From assembly GCA_035530135.1 (NCBI GenBank), contig DATKVJ010000137.1, positions 9,771 through 73,770 of the forward strand: a stretch of DNA of 64,000 nt, in the 5' to 3' direction. The position numbers and the translations under genes were made by a program. The stretch comes from CAIYYX01 sp035530135. Its GTDB lineage: Bacteria > Pseudomonadota > Gammaproteobacteria > Burkholderiales > Rhodocyclaceae. This document shows, piece after piece, positions 56,391 to 64,000 of the stretch. Below the pieces are notes generated by a model. It saw nothing but the letters and a program-made list of their open reading frames with translations. It was not told the DNA's origin and made no database searches. Each line of letters opens with the position of its first letter. Within the stretch, counting starts at the first letter, position 1.

Positions 56391-57158
56391 ATGATGACAA
56401 TGATAACGAGATACCTGACGATTCTGTTGGCTTTGGCTTTGAGTGCTTGTGGTGGTGGCGGTGGTGGCGGTAGCACCCCTGCGGCATCCTCCGCGCCTGC
56501 GCAAACTGCGGAAGGATTATGGTCTGGAACTACCAGCACATCTCGAACTATTACGGGCATTGTTCTCGATACTGGCACCTATTGGGTTCTCTATTCTTCG
56601 TCCAATAACAGCGCAACAATTGCTGGCGTTATCGAGGGAACCGGGACATCTTTAAATGGCAATTTCTCGTCATCGGACGCCAAGGACTTTAACCTTGAGG
56701 GTCTTGGCGTCAATAATGCCACCGTATCGGCATCCTATACTGCCAAACAAACGCTGAACGGTTCGGTGACTTACCCGTCACTGAATCAGTCATCAACGTT
56801 CACCAGTTCTTATAACACTGCTTATGACCAGACGCCCAGCTTGGCAACGCTCGCCGGAACTTATACCGGAAGCGCCGCAGTTATTGGTGGCTCAGAATCT
56901 GCGACCGTTACCGTATCAGCTTCCGGCGCAGTAAGCGGTGCCGGAGCCAGCGGATGTCAATTCACAGGATCGGCAACACCGCACGCACATGGCAACGTGT
57001 ATGACCTCACCATTACCTTTGGCGGCGGCGTTTGTGCGAACGGGACAAACACGGTAACAGGTATTGGCTATTTCAATTCCGCTACGAAAGCGCTCTACAG
57101 CGCGGCGCTCAATAGCACGCGGAGCAATGGCTTCATTTTCGTCGGCACTAAGCCTTAA
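56391..57158 (+). CDS. Putative outer-membrane lipoprotein
   Basis: A 255-residue lipoprotein. The signal peptide (MITRYLTILLALALSACG) ends in a lipobox LSAC followed by a glycine run (GGGGGGG). The rest is Ser/Thr/Gly-rich and predicted beta (TLAGTYTGSAAVIGGSESAT, GNVYDLTITFGGGVCANGTN), with a Cys pair near residues 200 and 225. Similar glycine-tract lipoproteins are common in Betaproteobacteria, function unknown. A ribosome-binding site (AGGGAG) precedes the overlapping ATGATG start. Confidence 0.8.
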   Translation: MMTMITRYLTILLALALSACGGGGGGGSTPAASSAPAQTAEGLWSGTTSTSRTITGIVLDTGTYWVLYSSSNNSATIAGVIEGTGTSLNGNFSSSDAKDFNLEGLGVNNATVSASYTAKQTLNGSVTYPSLNQSSTFTSSYNTAYDQTPSLATLAGTYTGSAAVIGGSESATVTVSASGAVSGAGASGCQFTGSATPHAHGNVYDLTITFGGGVCANGTNTVTGIGYFNSATKALYSAALNSTRSNGFIFVGTKP

Positions 57159-57729
57159 TACCCAACCCGGTCGCTAGGTCGGCGGAACTATCCGATCCTG
57201 GCGACCGTGGGAAAATCCACCAACCCAAGGCACAGCAAGAATGATTCGTTCGCGCTGGGAATTGCCCTAGAGTAGCGCACCGCTGGCTGCATTCCACCCA
57301 TCAAAGGCCTCAAGGAGATGACGGATTGGGATACGCGCCTGTCACCTACGAGTAGCGTCATCTAACGTGGCTCGCTACCTACTACGAGTCCGCTTACACA
57401 AAAACGGCACAGATGCCATCCGGTAGACGAAGGGACAAAGGGACGTGGAAGGGGGATGCCTACCCCCAGCATCCCTTTTGTTTCCGGGCTGTGTATATCA
57501 AGGGCAGATATCCCCCGAATACTAACTCAACGTCCCCACATCCCTACGTCCGCCGATGTTACACGTGACACACGTTTGACAATGCAGCAAGCATGTGCAA
57601 TAAGGATTGCGTCCTTTGCATGTGCCAGGGCAGCTTTCCCTCGTCGCATTAGCGAGGAAACCCCGCTTTGGGGTGCCAAAGGCCATTATCGGCCGCCCTC
57701 CGTCAGTAGAGGGCGTTGATTCACCCAAT
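57159..57729. other. 571-base gap with a terminator, no convincing gene
   Basis: I see no protein-coding frame with recognisable features. A terminator hairpin lies at 57453–57480. The segment 57,540–57,720 has frames without family resemblance that appear to be leader sequence for the first of two Xre genes. Confidence 0.5.
57453..57480 (+). terminator. Rho-independent terminator
   Basis: GGGATGC at 57453–57459 pairs with GCATCCC at 57469–57475 around a nine-base loop and is followed by TTTTGTTT. The stem can extend with a small bulge through flanking G and C runs. It probably ends transcription from the lipoprotein side. Confidence 0.6.
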
Positions 57730-58098
57730 ATGAAGAAACCCAAGATACGCTATGCGCTCCGCGCGCATCGCCGTAGTGCGGGTCTGTCTCAAAAGGAAGT
57801 GGCGACGCTTCTGGGTCTCGAAAGCGCGGCGCAGGTCTGCCACATTGAACAGGGGACACGCGACCCGAGCTTCTCAACCGCCTTCGCTTGCTCCGCGTTG
57901 TTTGGTGCGCCGCTCGGTGAACTCTTCCCGCGTACCGCGCTAGAAGTCAGCGACGGATTGAGGAAGCGAGCGAGTGCGCTGTGCGACCGGATACGCGGCT
58001 CCCGCGCTCCGCATGCGGCGGACAAGGCGCGATTCCTCGGTACTGTTCCGATCACCGCATTCCGCTCAATCACGTGCGACGCAGCGATGAGCTGGTAG
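57730..58098 (+). CDS. Xre-family regulator (first of a pair)
   Basis: A 122-residue protein with an N-terminal helix-turn-helix (RYALRAHRRSAGLSQKEVAT, LESAAQVCHIEQGTRDP) typical of Cro/C1 repressors. The C-terminal tail is basic. It is followed 176 bases later by a second Xre gene and then by the RuvC-like and recombinase genes, all in the same direction. It likely controls element excision or maintenance. The start at 57730 has only a weak ribosome-binding site. Confidence 0.72.
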   Translation: MKKPKIRYALRAHRRSAGLSQKEVATLLGLESAAQVCHIEQGTRDPSFSTAFACSALFGAPLGELFPRTALEVSDGLRKRASALCDRIRGSRAPHAADKARFLGTVPITAFRSITCDAAMSW

Positions 58099-58274
58099 CT
58101 GCCAGGCGGCCTCGAAAAGGGCCGCTTATCCAATTCTCCAGTACTTCCGCCGCTGTTCCGGGAAATGTGTCTCGGGGACACATTCTCGCTCCGTTTCCGC
58201 CCACTCATTCCTTGCGAATATTCCCACGCCTGGAGGATCGCTCCTCCACGCTTTATCCGCAACCGTCATCCGCC

Positions 58275-58619
58275 ATGTCGCACCCCTCGTCTAGGGACTT
58301 CCTGCGGGCCGCTCGTCGCGCCGCTGGATTCTCGCAATCGGAGTTCGCAACTCTGCTTGGCATGAAAGATCGATACCGCCTGGCGCGCATCGAGCGTGGA
58401 GAGCACGCGATGGAGCTTGAGCACGTGCTTCGGTACGAAGTCATCTTCGACCAGCCGATTGCGAGGGCCGTTCCCGACCGCTCCGCCATCGTCCGCAACG
58501 AGCTTTGGGAGGACATCACGGCGGCACTTGGTACCTGTGCCGAGGAGTACGGACGCCGCGCCGAGCACAAGCGCGATGTTCTTCTCTCGGCGCAAAGGCG
58601 AATCGAGTCGGTTAGCTAA
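58275..58619 (+). CDS. Xre-family regulator (second of a pair)
   Basis: A 114-residue protein with a helix-turn-helix at residues 8–55 (RAARRAAGFSQSEFATLLGM, RYRLARIERGEHAMEL) and a helical C-terminus. It is related in layout to the preceding Xre protein. It ends 12 bases before the RuvC-like gene, so these are probably one operon leading to the recombinase. The start ATG 58275 is chosen at the beginning of the conserved domain. Confidence 0.72.
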   Translation: MSHPSSRDFLRAARRAAGFSQSEFATLLGMKDRYRLARIERGEHAMELEHVLRYEVIFDQPIARAVPDRSAIVRNELWEDITAALGTCAEEYGRRAEHKRDVLLSAQRRIESVS

Positions 58620-58631
58620 ATAGCAGATTCC

Positions 58632-59207
58632 ATGAATCCAACGAAAATTTTCCCTCGCACGCTCGCCCTGTACGTGACGCGTCGCGGAATCGCCTTCACT
58701 TGCTTCATTCACCCGAGAATGCTCGTCGATTGGGGCATCAAGGAGATACGCGGCAAGAAGAGGCATGCCGACACCCTGCATGCGGCGGAGCTATTGATCG
58801 AGAAGTTCCGGCCGCATGTCCTCGTGATTGAGGACGTGGGCGCACCGCGCGTAGCATCCCGTCGAGCTCCCCGCATCAACGCCCTATACCGCGCCATCGC
58901 CCGATACGGAGAGGAGCAGCAGATCGAGGTCAGCGCCTATTCCCGACAGGACATGAAAGCCGTGTTCGCTACGGTCGGCGCAGCGACCAAGCATGAGCTC
59001 AATGGCGTCGTTGCGCAACTTCTCCCCGTTCTCTCCGCACGACAGCCTCGCAAGCGCAGATCATTCGATCCCGAAGCTCCGGCACAAGGCCTGTTCGACG
59101 CAGCCACCCTCGGACTCACGTTCTTTGCGGCCACGAAGCGGCTTGATATCGTGCAGGCGATGCGGGTACAGCGGATCGATAGTGAGCCGGAGTCGCCCGA
59201 CCGATGA
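58632..59207 (+). CDS. RuvC-like (RNase H-fold) element protein
   Basis: A 191-residue protein with the pattern of a RuvC/RNase H-fold family seen next to recombinases in integrated elements: an opening strand (LALYVTRRGIAFTCFI), WGIKEIRGKKRHADTL, the acidic strand HVLVIEDVG, the basic motif SRRAPRINALYRAIARYG, VSAYSRQDMKAVF, TKHELNGVVA and the terminal FDAATLGLTFF with an Asp. The conserved acids fit a nuclease or resolvase active site, though the first acidic position is not clear. It may resolve junctions during excision or replication. It is 200 bases upstream of the recombinase. Confidence 0.7.
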   Translation: MNPTKIFPRTLALYVTRRGIAFTCFIHPRMLVDWGIKEIRGKKRHADTLHAAELLIEKFRPHVLVIEDVGAPRVASRRAPRINALYRAIARYGEEQQIEVSAYSRQDMKAVFATVGAATKHELNGVVAQLLPVLSARQPRKRRSFDPEAPAQGLFDAATLGLTFFAATKRLDIVQAMRVQRIDSEPESPDR

Positions 59208-59408
59208 CGCGCGGCATGCTGTGATGGGCATTCCGCGCACATTCTCCCTCCTTTCCGGCGAAAAGCTGGCCTGCGAGATTGGAGCAAGCTTGTTCTTTTC
59301 GTTCTTTCAGAAATACACGCGGGATAACGCCGTGCGCGGGCTTCCGAACCGGTTGCCAAACACATGGTGGACGCCCAATATCGTTCTTTCAAGATACAGG
59401 AGGCTCGT

Positions 59409-61442
59409 ATGCAACACGATCCATCCAGTAAGCGGGCAGGCATATGGATTCGAGTGTCGACCGAAGACCAGGTGAAGGGCGAAAGCCCGGAGCATCACGA
59501 ACGCCGTGCCCGGCTGTATGCCGAAGCGAAGGGCTGGAACGTCGTTGAGGTGTATCGGCTCGACGCCATGTCGGGTAAGACGGTGAAGGAGTATCCCGAA
59601 ACCAAACGGATGCTCGCGGATATACGCTCGGGTCACATCACCGGACTGATCTTCTCGAAGCTGGCCCGGCTCGCGCGCAACACGAAGGAACTGCTCGAAT
59701 TCGCCGACATTTTCCGCGAGTGCGACGCCGATCTCATCTCGCTTGCCGAATCAATCGACACCTCCAGCCCTGCCGGCCGTCTCTTCTACACCATGATTGC
59801 CGCGATGGCGCAGTGGGAACGGGAAGAGATTGCCGAGCGGGTTGCGGCGTCGGTGCCGGTGCGCGCCAAGATGGGCAAGCCGCTCGGCGGTCAGGCACCG
59901 TTCGGGTATCAGTGGGTAGAGGGAAAGCTCATCCCGCATTCCGATGAGGCGCCGGTACGGAAGCTCATGCACGAGCTCTTCCGCGAACACAAGCGGAAGA
60001 AGACCGTGGCTCGGCTCTTGAACGAGCGCGGGTTCCGCACCCGGAGCGGCGCCGAGTTCTCCGACACCACCGTCGGTCGCCTCATGCAAGACCCGACCGC
60101 CAAAGGCATCCGCCGCGCCAACTACACCCAGAGCAAGAACAGCAAGAAGGCGTGGGACTTGAAGCCTGAGAGCGAATGGGTGCTCCATGAAGTCGAGGCT
60201 ATCATCCCGGAGGAACTCTGGAACGAATGCAACGCGATCCTGGAGGGGCGGAAGGGAAGCCGAAAGCTGCAAACCAAGCACGTGAAGCAGCTTTTCGCCG
60301 GGCTCACATTCTGCCACTGCGGGACGAAGATGTATGTGCCTTCCAACGTCCTCACGAAGTATGTCTGCCAGGGTTGCCGGAACAAGATTCCGGTAGCCGA
60401 TCTGGAGGCCATCTTCCATGAGCAGTTGCAGACCTTCTTCTTTTCCTCCGAGGAGATTGCCGCGCACATTGCCGCGTTCGGCGAGACGGTGAGAGCCAAA
60501 GAGGCGCAATTGGCTGTATTGGAGAAGGAACGGCAGAAGCTTGCCGCCGAAACCGACAAGCTCTATCGCCTCTACCAGGAAGACGCTATCGACAAACGGG
60601 GATTCGCGGAGAAGTACAAGCCGCTCTCTGCACGTCTGGAGCAGCTTGATAACGAACTACCGGTGCTGCAAGCGGAAGTCGATGTCCTGAAGATCACACA
60701 ACTGTCAGAAGAGGAGGTAGTGAGCGAGGCGCGGGGCTTGTATTCCAGGTGGCCGGAGCTTCCGCTTGAAGAGAAGCGTCAGATTGTTGAAGCCATCACC
60801 GAGCGGATCGTCATCTACGACGGCGAAGTCGAGATCAACCTGTACTACGCGCCCCCGGCACCCGTGCGAGACAAGTACGGCAGCGGTAACACTTCGGGCG
60901 GTGGCGGGTCCAGGAATCCCCCTTCAACCCCCTTAAGCGGCGGCAAAAGGGCAACAGAAGCTCAGGGATTCATCGCCGCGAGGAGCTGGAATTTGGCCGG
61001 GAAGTCGCTGCGCCGCGCCGCCCGGGCGATACTGATGCGCCCGCTCTCCAGCGGTTGCCTCAGCGCCTCCAGCACGCCGCGCTCGAATTCCGGCAGCTCG
61101 TCCAGAAACAGCACGCCGTGGTGGGCGAGCGAGATTTCGCCCGGGCGCGGCACGCCGCCGCCGCCGACCAGCGCCGCGGTGGAGGCCGTGTGGTGCGGGG
61201 CGCGGAACGGCCGCCGGCCCCAGTGCTCGACCCGGAAGCAGCCCGCGAGCGAGTGCACAGCTGCGCTCTCCAGGGCCTCGGCCTCGCTCATTTTCGGCAG
61301 GATGCCGGGCAGCCGGGCCGCCAGCATCGACTTGCCGGCGCCGGGCGGGCCGGAGAACAGCAGGCTGTGGCCGCCGGCGGCGGCGACTTCCAGCGCGCGC
61401 TTTGCGAGCGCCTGGCCCTTGACGTCGGCGAGCTCCGGGTAG
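59409..61442 (+). CDS. Large serine recombinase (element integrase), with tail read from antisense comM
   Basis: A strong ribosome-binding site (AGGAGG, seven bases upstream) fixes the ATG at 59409. The catalytic domain has IWIRVSTEDQVKG with nucleophile Ser17 and FSKLARLARNTKELLEFADI. A recombinase domain (GGQAPFGYQWVEGK, TVGRLMQDPTAKGIRRANY), a zinc ribbon (FCHCGTKMYV, YVCQGCRNK) and a coiled coil (about 360–430) follow. The element supplies 518 codons ending in a Gly/Ser/Pro-rich linker. The frame then crosses attR with no stop and continues 159 codons antisense to comM (677 residues in all). In the excised circle it would instead fuse to the left-end Xre frame. Confidence 0.9.
   Translation: MQHDPSSKRAGIWIRVSTEDQVKGESPEHHERRARLYAEAKGWNVVEVYRLDAMSGKTVKEYPETKRMLADIRSGHITGLIFSKLARLARNTKELLEFADIFRECDADLISLAESIDTSSPAGRLFYTMIAAMAQWEREEIAERVAASVPVRAKMGKPLGGQAPFGYQWVEGKLIPHSDEAPVRKLMHELFREHKRKKTVARLLNERGFRTRSGAEFSDTTVGRLMQDPTAKGIRRANYTQSKNSKKAWDLKPESEWVLHEVEAIIPEELWNECNAILEGRKGSRKLQTKHVKQLFAGLTFCHCGTKMYVPSNVLTKYVCQGCRNKIPVADLEAIFHEQLQTFFFSSEEIAAHIAAFGETVRAKEAQLAVLEKERQKLAAETDKLYRLYQEDAIDKRGFAEKYKPLSARLEQLDNELPVLQAEVDVLKITQLSEEEVVSEARGLYSRWPELPLEEKRQIVEAITERIVIYDGEVEINLYYAPPAPVRDKYGSGNTSGGGGSRNPPSTPLSGGKRATEAQGFIAARSWNLAGKSLRRAARAILMRPLSSGCLSASSTPRSNSGSSSRNSTPWWASEISPGRGTPPPPTSAAVEAVWCGARNGRRPQCSTRKQPASECTAALSRASASLIFGRMPGSRAASIDLPAPGGPENSRLWPPAAATSSARFASAWPLTSASSG
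60938..60990. other. attR (right attachment site)
   Basis: The plus-strand core CA at 60963–60964 joins element sequence (left, GGCAAAAGGGCAAC then AGAAGCT) to comM (right, GGGATTCAT). The element repeat GCAAAAGGGCAAC ends seven bases from the core, mirroring attL. The minus-strand TGA that ends the comM 5' fragment is made from the core TG plus the first element base. Confidence 0.88.
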
Positions 61443-61999
61443 GGCGCTGGCGCCGCCAAGGCTAGGCCGGCGTAGGGCAGTAGCCGGGTTCGGCCGTCGA
61501 GATGGGCACAGACTTCGAGCAGGTTGCCGGCCGCCAGGATGGTGGCCGAACGCACCAGCGCCGCCTCGGGAGCGCTCTCGCTGGGCAACACGAAGGCGCG
61601 GCCCGAGCTGGCCGCGGACAGGCACATCGCCAGCGGGCCGCGGATGGCGCGCAGCTCGCCGCCCAGCGCCAGCTCGCCGGCGAATTCGTAGCCGGCGAGG
61701 TCGGCGTCCCGGACCTGCCCCGAGGCGACCAGAATGCCCAGCGCGATCGGCAGATCGAAGCGGCCAGACTCCTTGGGCAGGTCAGCGGGCGCGAGATTGA
61801 CCGTGATCCGGCGCTGCGGGAATTCGTAGCGGCAATTCTGGATCGCCGCGCGGACGCGGTCGCGTGCCTCCTTGACCTCGGTATCGGGCAGACCGACCAG
61901 GGTGAATGCCGGCAGGCCGCCGGCGAGATGCACCTCGACGGTGACCTCGGCGGCTTCCATGCCGGACAGGGCCCGGCTCTTGAGGACGGCGAGTGCCAT
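60962..61999 (-). pseudogene. comM: comM, 5' fragment (N-terminal two thirds)
   Basis: The frame encodes ComM residues 1–345: the N-terminal Lon-like domain (MALAVLKSRALSGMEAAEVT, LVGLPDTEVKEARDRVRAA, VNLAPADLPKESGRFDLPIA), Walker A SGPPGAGKSMLA, FRAPHHTASTAALVGGG and Walker B LFLDELPEF. It stops at AAMNP, the sensor-1 motif, with a TGA created by the insertion. The rest of the AAA+ lid and zinc-type motif is 26.6 kb away at 33,941–34,405. ComM drives branch migration of transforming DNA, so natural transformation is expected to be impaired while the element is integrated. Confidence 0.96.
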
Positions 62000-62051
62000 G
62001 ACGTCGGCATTTTACGGCAGAAGCGGCGGTCGTCCCGGATAAATGTTGCGC

Positions 62052-64000
62052 TCAGCCCGGCCTGCCGCGCAGCAGGATCTCGAATTCCTCCTTCGGCAGC
62101 GGCCGGGAGAACAGATAGCCTTGGCCGTAGCCGCAGCCGGCGGCGGCCAGAAGATCGCGCTGCACCCCGGTCTCGACGCCCTCGGCGATCACCTGCAGGC
62201 CGAGCTTGTGCGCCATCACGATGATCGCCTCGCACAGCGCCAGGTCGTCCGAGGCCGGCGCCAGGTTGCGCACGAAGGACTGGTCGATCTTCAGGTAGTC
62301 GATGTCGAACTTCTTGAGGTAGGACAGCGACGAGTAGCCGGTGCCGAAGTCGTCGAGCGACACCTGGATGCCCTTGTCGCGGAAGGCCAGCAGCTTGTCC
62401 CTGACCTCGGGACGGGCATCGAGCAGCAGGCCCTCGGTGATCTCCACCACGATGCTCTGCCCGGGCAGGTCCATCTGCCGCAGATGCTCGAACCAGGTGG
62501 TCTGGCTCTGGTCATCGCTATGGAATTGCACCGGCGACATGTTGACGCCGACCTGGAAGTTCGGCTGCTGTGCCCGCCAGCGCTTGGCCTGGCGCGCCGC
62601 CTCCTTGAACACCCAGTTGCCGATGTCGACGATCAGGCCGGTGTCCTCGGCGATCGGAATGAACTCGCCCGGGCCGACCAGGCCGCGTGCCGGGTGCTGC
62701 CAGCGGATCAGCGCCTCGGCCTTGCGGACGGCCCCCGTCGCCAGTTCCACGATCGGCTGGTAGTAGAGCCGGAACTGGCTGCCGGCCAGGGCACCGCGCA
62801 GGTCGCGCGCCAGCCGCATCCGGGTCTGCGCCGTCTCCTGCATCGAAGGCGTGAAGTAGCTGCAACGGTTGCGGCCCTGGCTCTTGGCGGCATACATCGC
62901 CTGGTCGGCGTTCTTCAGCAGTTCGTCGATCCCGGTGCCGTCCTCGGGATAGAGGGTGATGCCGATGCTGGCCGAGATGTAGGCGGTCTCGTTCCCCAGT
63001 TGGAAGGGTTCGGCGAGCCTCTTCAGGATGTCCTGCGCGACGCGCTCGACGCTGCCGGGATCTTCCAGCTCGCTCAGGACCACGGTGAATTCGTCGCCGC
63101 CCAGGCGGGCCACGGTGTCGCTCTCGCGCACGCAGCCGCCAATCCGCCGCGCCGCGTCCTTGAGCAGGGTGTCGCCGACGTCGTGGCCCAGGGTGTCGTT
63201 CACCTCCTTGAAGCGGTCGAGATCGAGGAACATCAGGGCCAGCGGCAGGCCGGCGCGGTGCGCCTTCTTGATTTCCTGCTCCAGGCGGTCGTGGAACATG
63301 CGCCGGTTGGGCAAACCGGTCAGCGCGTCGAAGTTGGCCTGCTGCCAGATCAGCTCTTCCGATTTCTTCTTCTTGGCGATGTCCCTGCCGGTGCCGGTAA
63401 AACCGGTCACCTTCCCGCGCGAGTCCTTCAGCACGACGCCGTTGCACAGGTAGGGAACCAGCGCGCCGTCGTGCCTGACGATGCGCACCTCCAGCGAGGC
63501 CGAGCCCTTCTCGAAAACCTCCATGACCCCCTTCCTCACCGTCGCCCGATCTTCCTCGCAAACGAATTCGGTCGTATGCCTGCCCATCATCTGGGTGTGC
63601 GTCAGGCCGCAGAACTTTTCGAAATTGGAATTCCATTTCGTCAGCCCGCCCGCCAAGTCGGTCACGTAGAGTATGTCCGGATTGGCCTCCATGATCGTGA
63701 CCAGATCGTTGTTGGCCTGGGAGAGGGCCCGCGCCGCCAGTTCCGCCTCCTCCTTCTTGACGCGCAGCTCGGCGGTGGCCTCGGCGATTCGCCGCTGCAA
63801 CTCTTCCTGACCCGACTCGATCCGCGCCGCCATCTGGTTGACCCCCTGTTCCAGGGGGTGCAGCGAACTGCTTTCGTCGATCGCGACGCGGGCCGAGAGC
63901 TCGCCCCGGCCGATGCGCTCGACCACCTTGCCGACCTCGACGATCGGCTCGATCACGCCGCGGGAAAGCCGCACCGCCAAGAAGCTGCCGAAGAGCAGGC
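62052..64000 (-). CDS. HAMP-PAS-GGDEF-EAL membrane signalling protein (partial, 5' end outside window)
   Basis: The visible 649 codons begin at the end of a transmembrane helix (LLFGSFLAVR) and a HAMP domain (VIEPIVEVGKVVERIGRGEL), so an N-terminal sensor lies beyond the window. A coiled coil leads to a PAS domain (MEANPDILYVTDLAGGLTKW, TGTGRDIAKKKK), a GGDEF domain with intact RLGGDEF and inhibitory-site-like RESD five residues before it, and an EAL domain with EALIRWQHP, DDFGTGYSSLSYL and IAEGVET. Both catalytic signatures are intact. It probably controls c-di-GMP in response to a periplasmic signal. It follows comM in the same direction with a gap of about 50 bases downstream of it. Confidence 0.93.
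   Translation of the reverse strand, partial: LLFGSFLAVRLSRGVIEPIVEVGKVVERIGRGELSARVAIDESSSLHPLEQGVNQMAARIESGQEELQRRIAEATAELRVKKEEAELAARALSQANNDLVTIMEANPDILYVTDLAGGLTKWNSNFEKFCGLTHTQMMGRHTTEFVCEEDRATVRKGVMEVFEKGSASLEVRIVRHDGALVPYLCNGVVLKDSRGKVTGFTGTGRDIAKKKKSEELIWQQANFDALTGLPNRRMFHDRLEQEIKKAHRAGLPLALMFLDLDRFKEVNDTLGHDVGDTLLKDAARRIGGCVRESDTVARLGGDEFTVVLSELEDPGSVERVAQDILKRLAEPFQLGNETAYISASIGITLYPEDGTGIDELLKNADQAMYAAKSQGRNRCSYFTPSMQETAQTRMRLARDLRGALAGSQFRLYYQPIVELATGAVRKAEALIRWQHPARGLVGPGEFIPIAEDTGLIVDIGNWVFKEAARQAKRWRAQQPNFQVGVNMSPVQFHSDDQSQTTWFEHLRQMDLPGQSIVVEITEGLLLDARPEVRDKLLAFRDKGIQVSLDDFGTGYSSLSYLKKFDIDYLKIDQSFVRNLAPASDDLALCEAIIVMAHKLGLQVIAEGVETGVQRDLLAAAGCGYGQGYLFSRPLPKEEFEILLRGRPG

Larger units (their letters stand above)
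34404..60964. mobile_element. 26.56-kb serine-recombinase integrative element inserted in comM
   Basis: The element is bounded by two copies of the dinucleotide core (CA on the plus strand, at 34404–34405 and 60963–60964) and splits comM without loss of any base. Joined ends give an attP with GCAAAAAGGCAAC seven bases on one side of the core and, inverted, GCAAAAGGGCAAC seven bases on the other (12 of 13 identical), typical of large serine recombinases. A recombinase gene lies next to the right end. Cargo includes two VirD4/HerA-like ATPases, tpsBA, RadC, several Xre regulators, a RuvC-like protein and a second recombinase. No relaxase or type IV secretion gene is seen, so self-transfer is doubtful. 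Confidence 0.93.

Noticed and set aside
34404..60964. tRNA-based or tyrosine-recombinase integration
   Set aside because: No tRNA gene or long direct repeat lies at either end, no tyrosine integrase is present, and the two-base core with symmetric arms fits a serine recombinase.
34404..60964. Self-transmissible conjugative element
   Set aside because: Two coupling-type ATPases are present but no relaxase, VirB4, pilin or other mating-pair gene could be recognised.
61055..61465. Plus-strand frames within the comM 5' fragment as genes
   Set aside because: They are antisense to comM coding sequence; the only one with possible meaning is the recombinase read-through, which is treated separately.

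Overview
The window looks like chromosome of a GC-rich betaproteobacterium. The evidence is the DUF971–ubiE pair, a DUF3683-type FAD/Fe-S oxidoreductase, a DUF1840 gene, a two-ACT-domain biosynthetic IlvA and a long cobalamin-dependent MetH. I cannot place it more finely from sequence alone. Two blocks of housekeeping and metabolic genes (about 1–34.4 kb and 61–64 kb) flank a 26.56-kb integrated element (34,404–60,964) with lower and uneven GC, many uncharacterised genes and gene fragments.

Left chromosomal block. In order: partial ubiE and DUF971 (minus); phoB–phoR; a HIT protein coupled to a large FAD/Fe-S 2-hydroxyacid dehydrogenase; a MATE exporter; ilvA; an ArsB/NhaD-type permease; aapJQM amino-acid transporter genes without a neighbouring ATPase gene; a PAS-GGDEF-EAL protein overlapping an EAL/HDOD-type protein; 5-formyl-THF cyclo-ligase; lytic transglycosylase and CCA-adding enzyme; DUF2905, an alpha/beta hydrolase and DUF1840; an unknown gene; a mazEF-type toxin–antitoxin pair; a helicase with an N-terminal RelE-like segment and C-terminal ankyrin-like repeats, coupled to metH by a TGATG overlap; rhodanese; and an MFS transporter.

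The element. comM, which encodes the transformation-associated AAA+ helicase, is split exactly at the codon after its sensor-1 Asn-Pro. The C-terminal third lies at 33,941–34,405 and the N-terminal two thirds at 60,962–61,999, both on the minus strand. Joining the two element ends gives an attP with a GCAAAAnGGCAAC inverted repeat placed symmetrically seven bases either side of a two-base TG core, the expected form for a large serine recombinase. The recombinase gene (59,409 onward) lies next to attR. Its reading frame has no stop inside the element, so the integrated protein would run about 160 codons into antisense comM. In the excised circle the same frame continues directly into the Xre-type helix-turn-helix ORF at the other end. 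The element also carries two VirD4/HerA-type ATPases (one with a C-terminal nuclease-like domain) but no visible relaxase or type IV secretion genes; a two-partner secretion pair (tpsB–tpsA); RadC; several Xre regulators; a RuvC-like protein; a second large serine recombinase divergent from a P-loop ATPase; a lipoprotein; and AT-rich membrane or coiled-coil proteins that are candidate cargo. A duplicated 3' end of the nuclease-ATPase gene suggests cargo was added by recombination.

Right chromosomal block. This holds the N-terminal half of comM and a HAMP-PAS-GGDEF-EAL protein that runs off the window.
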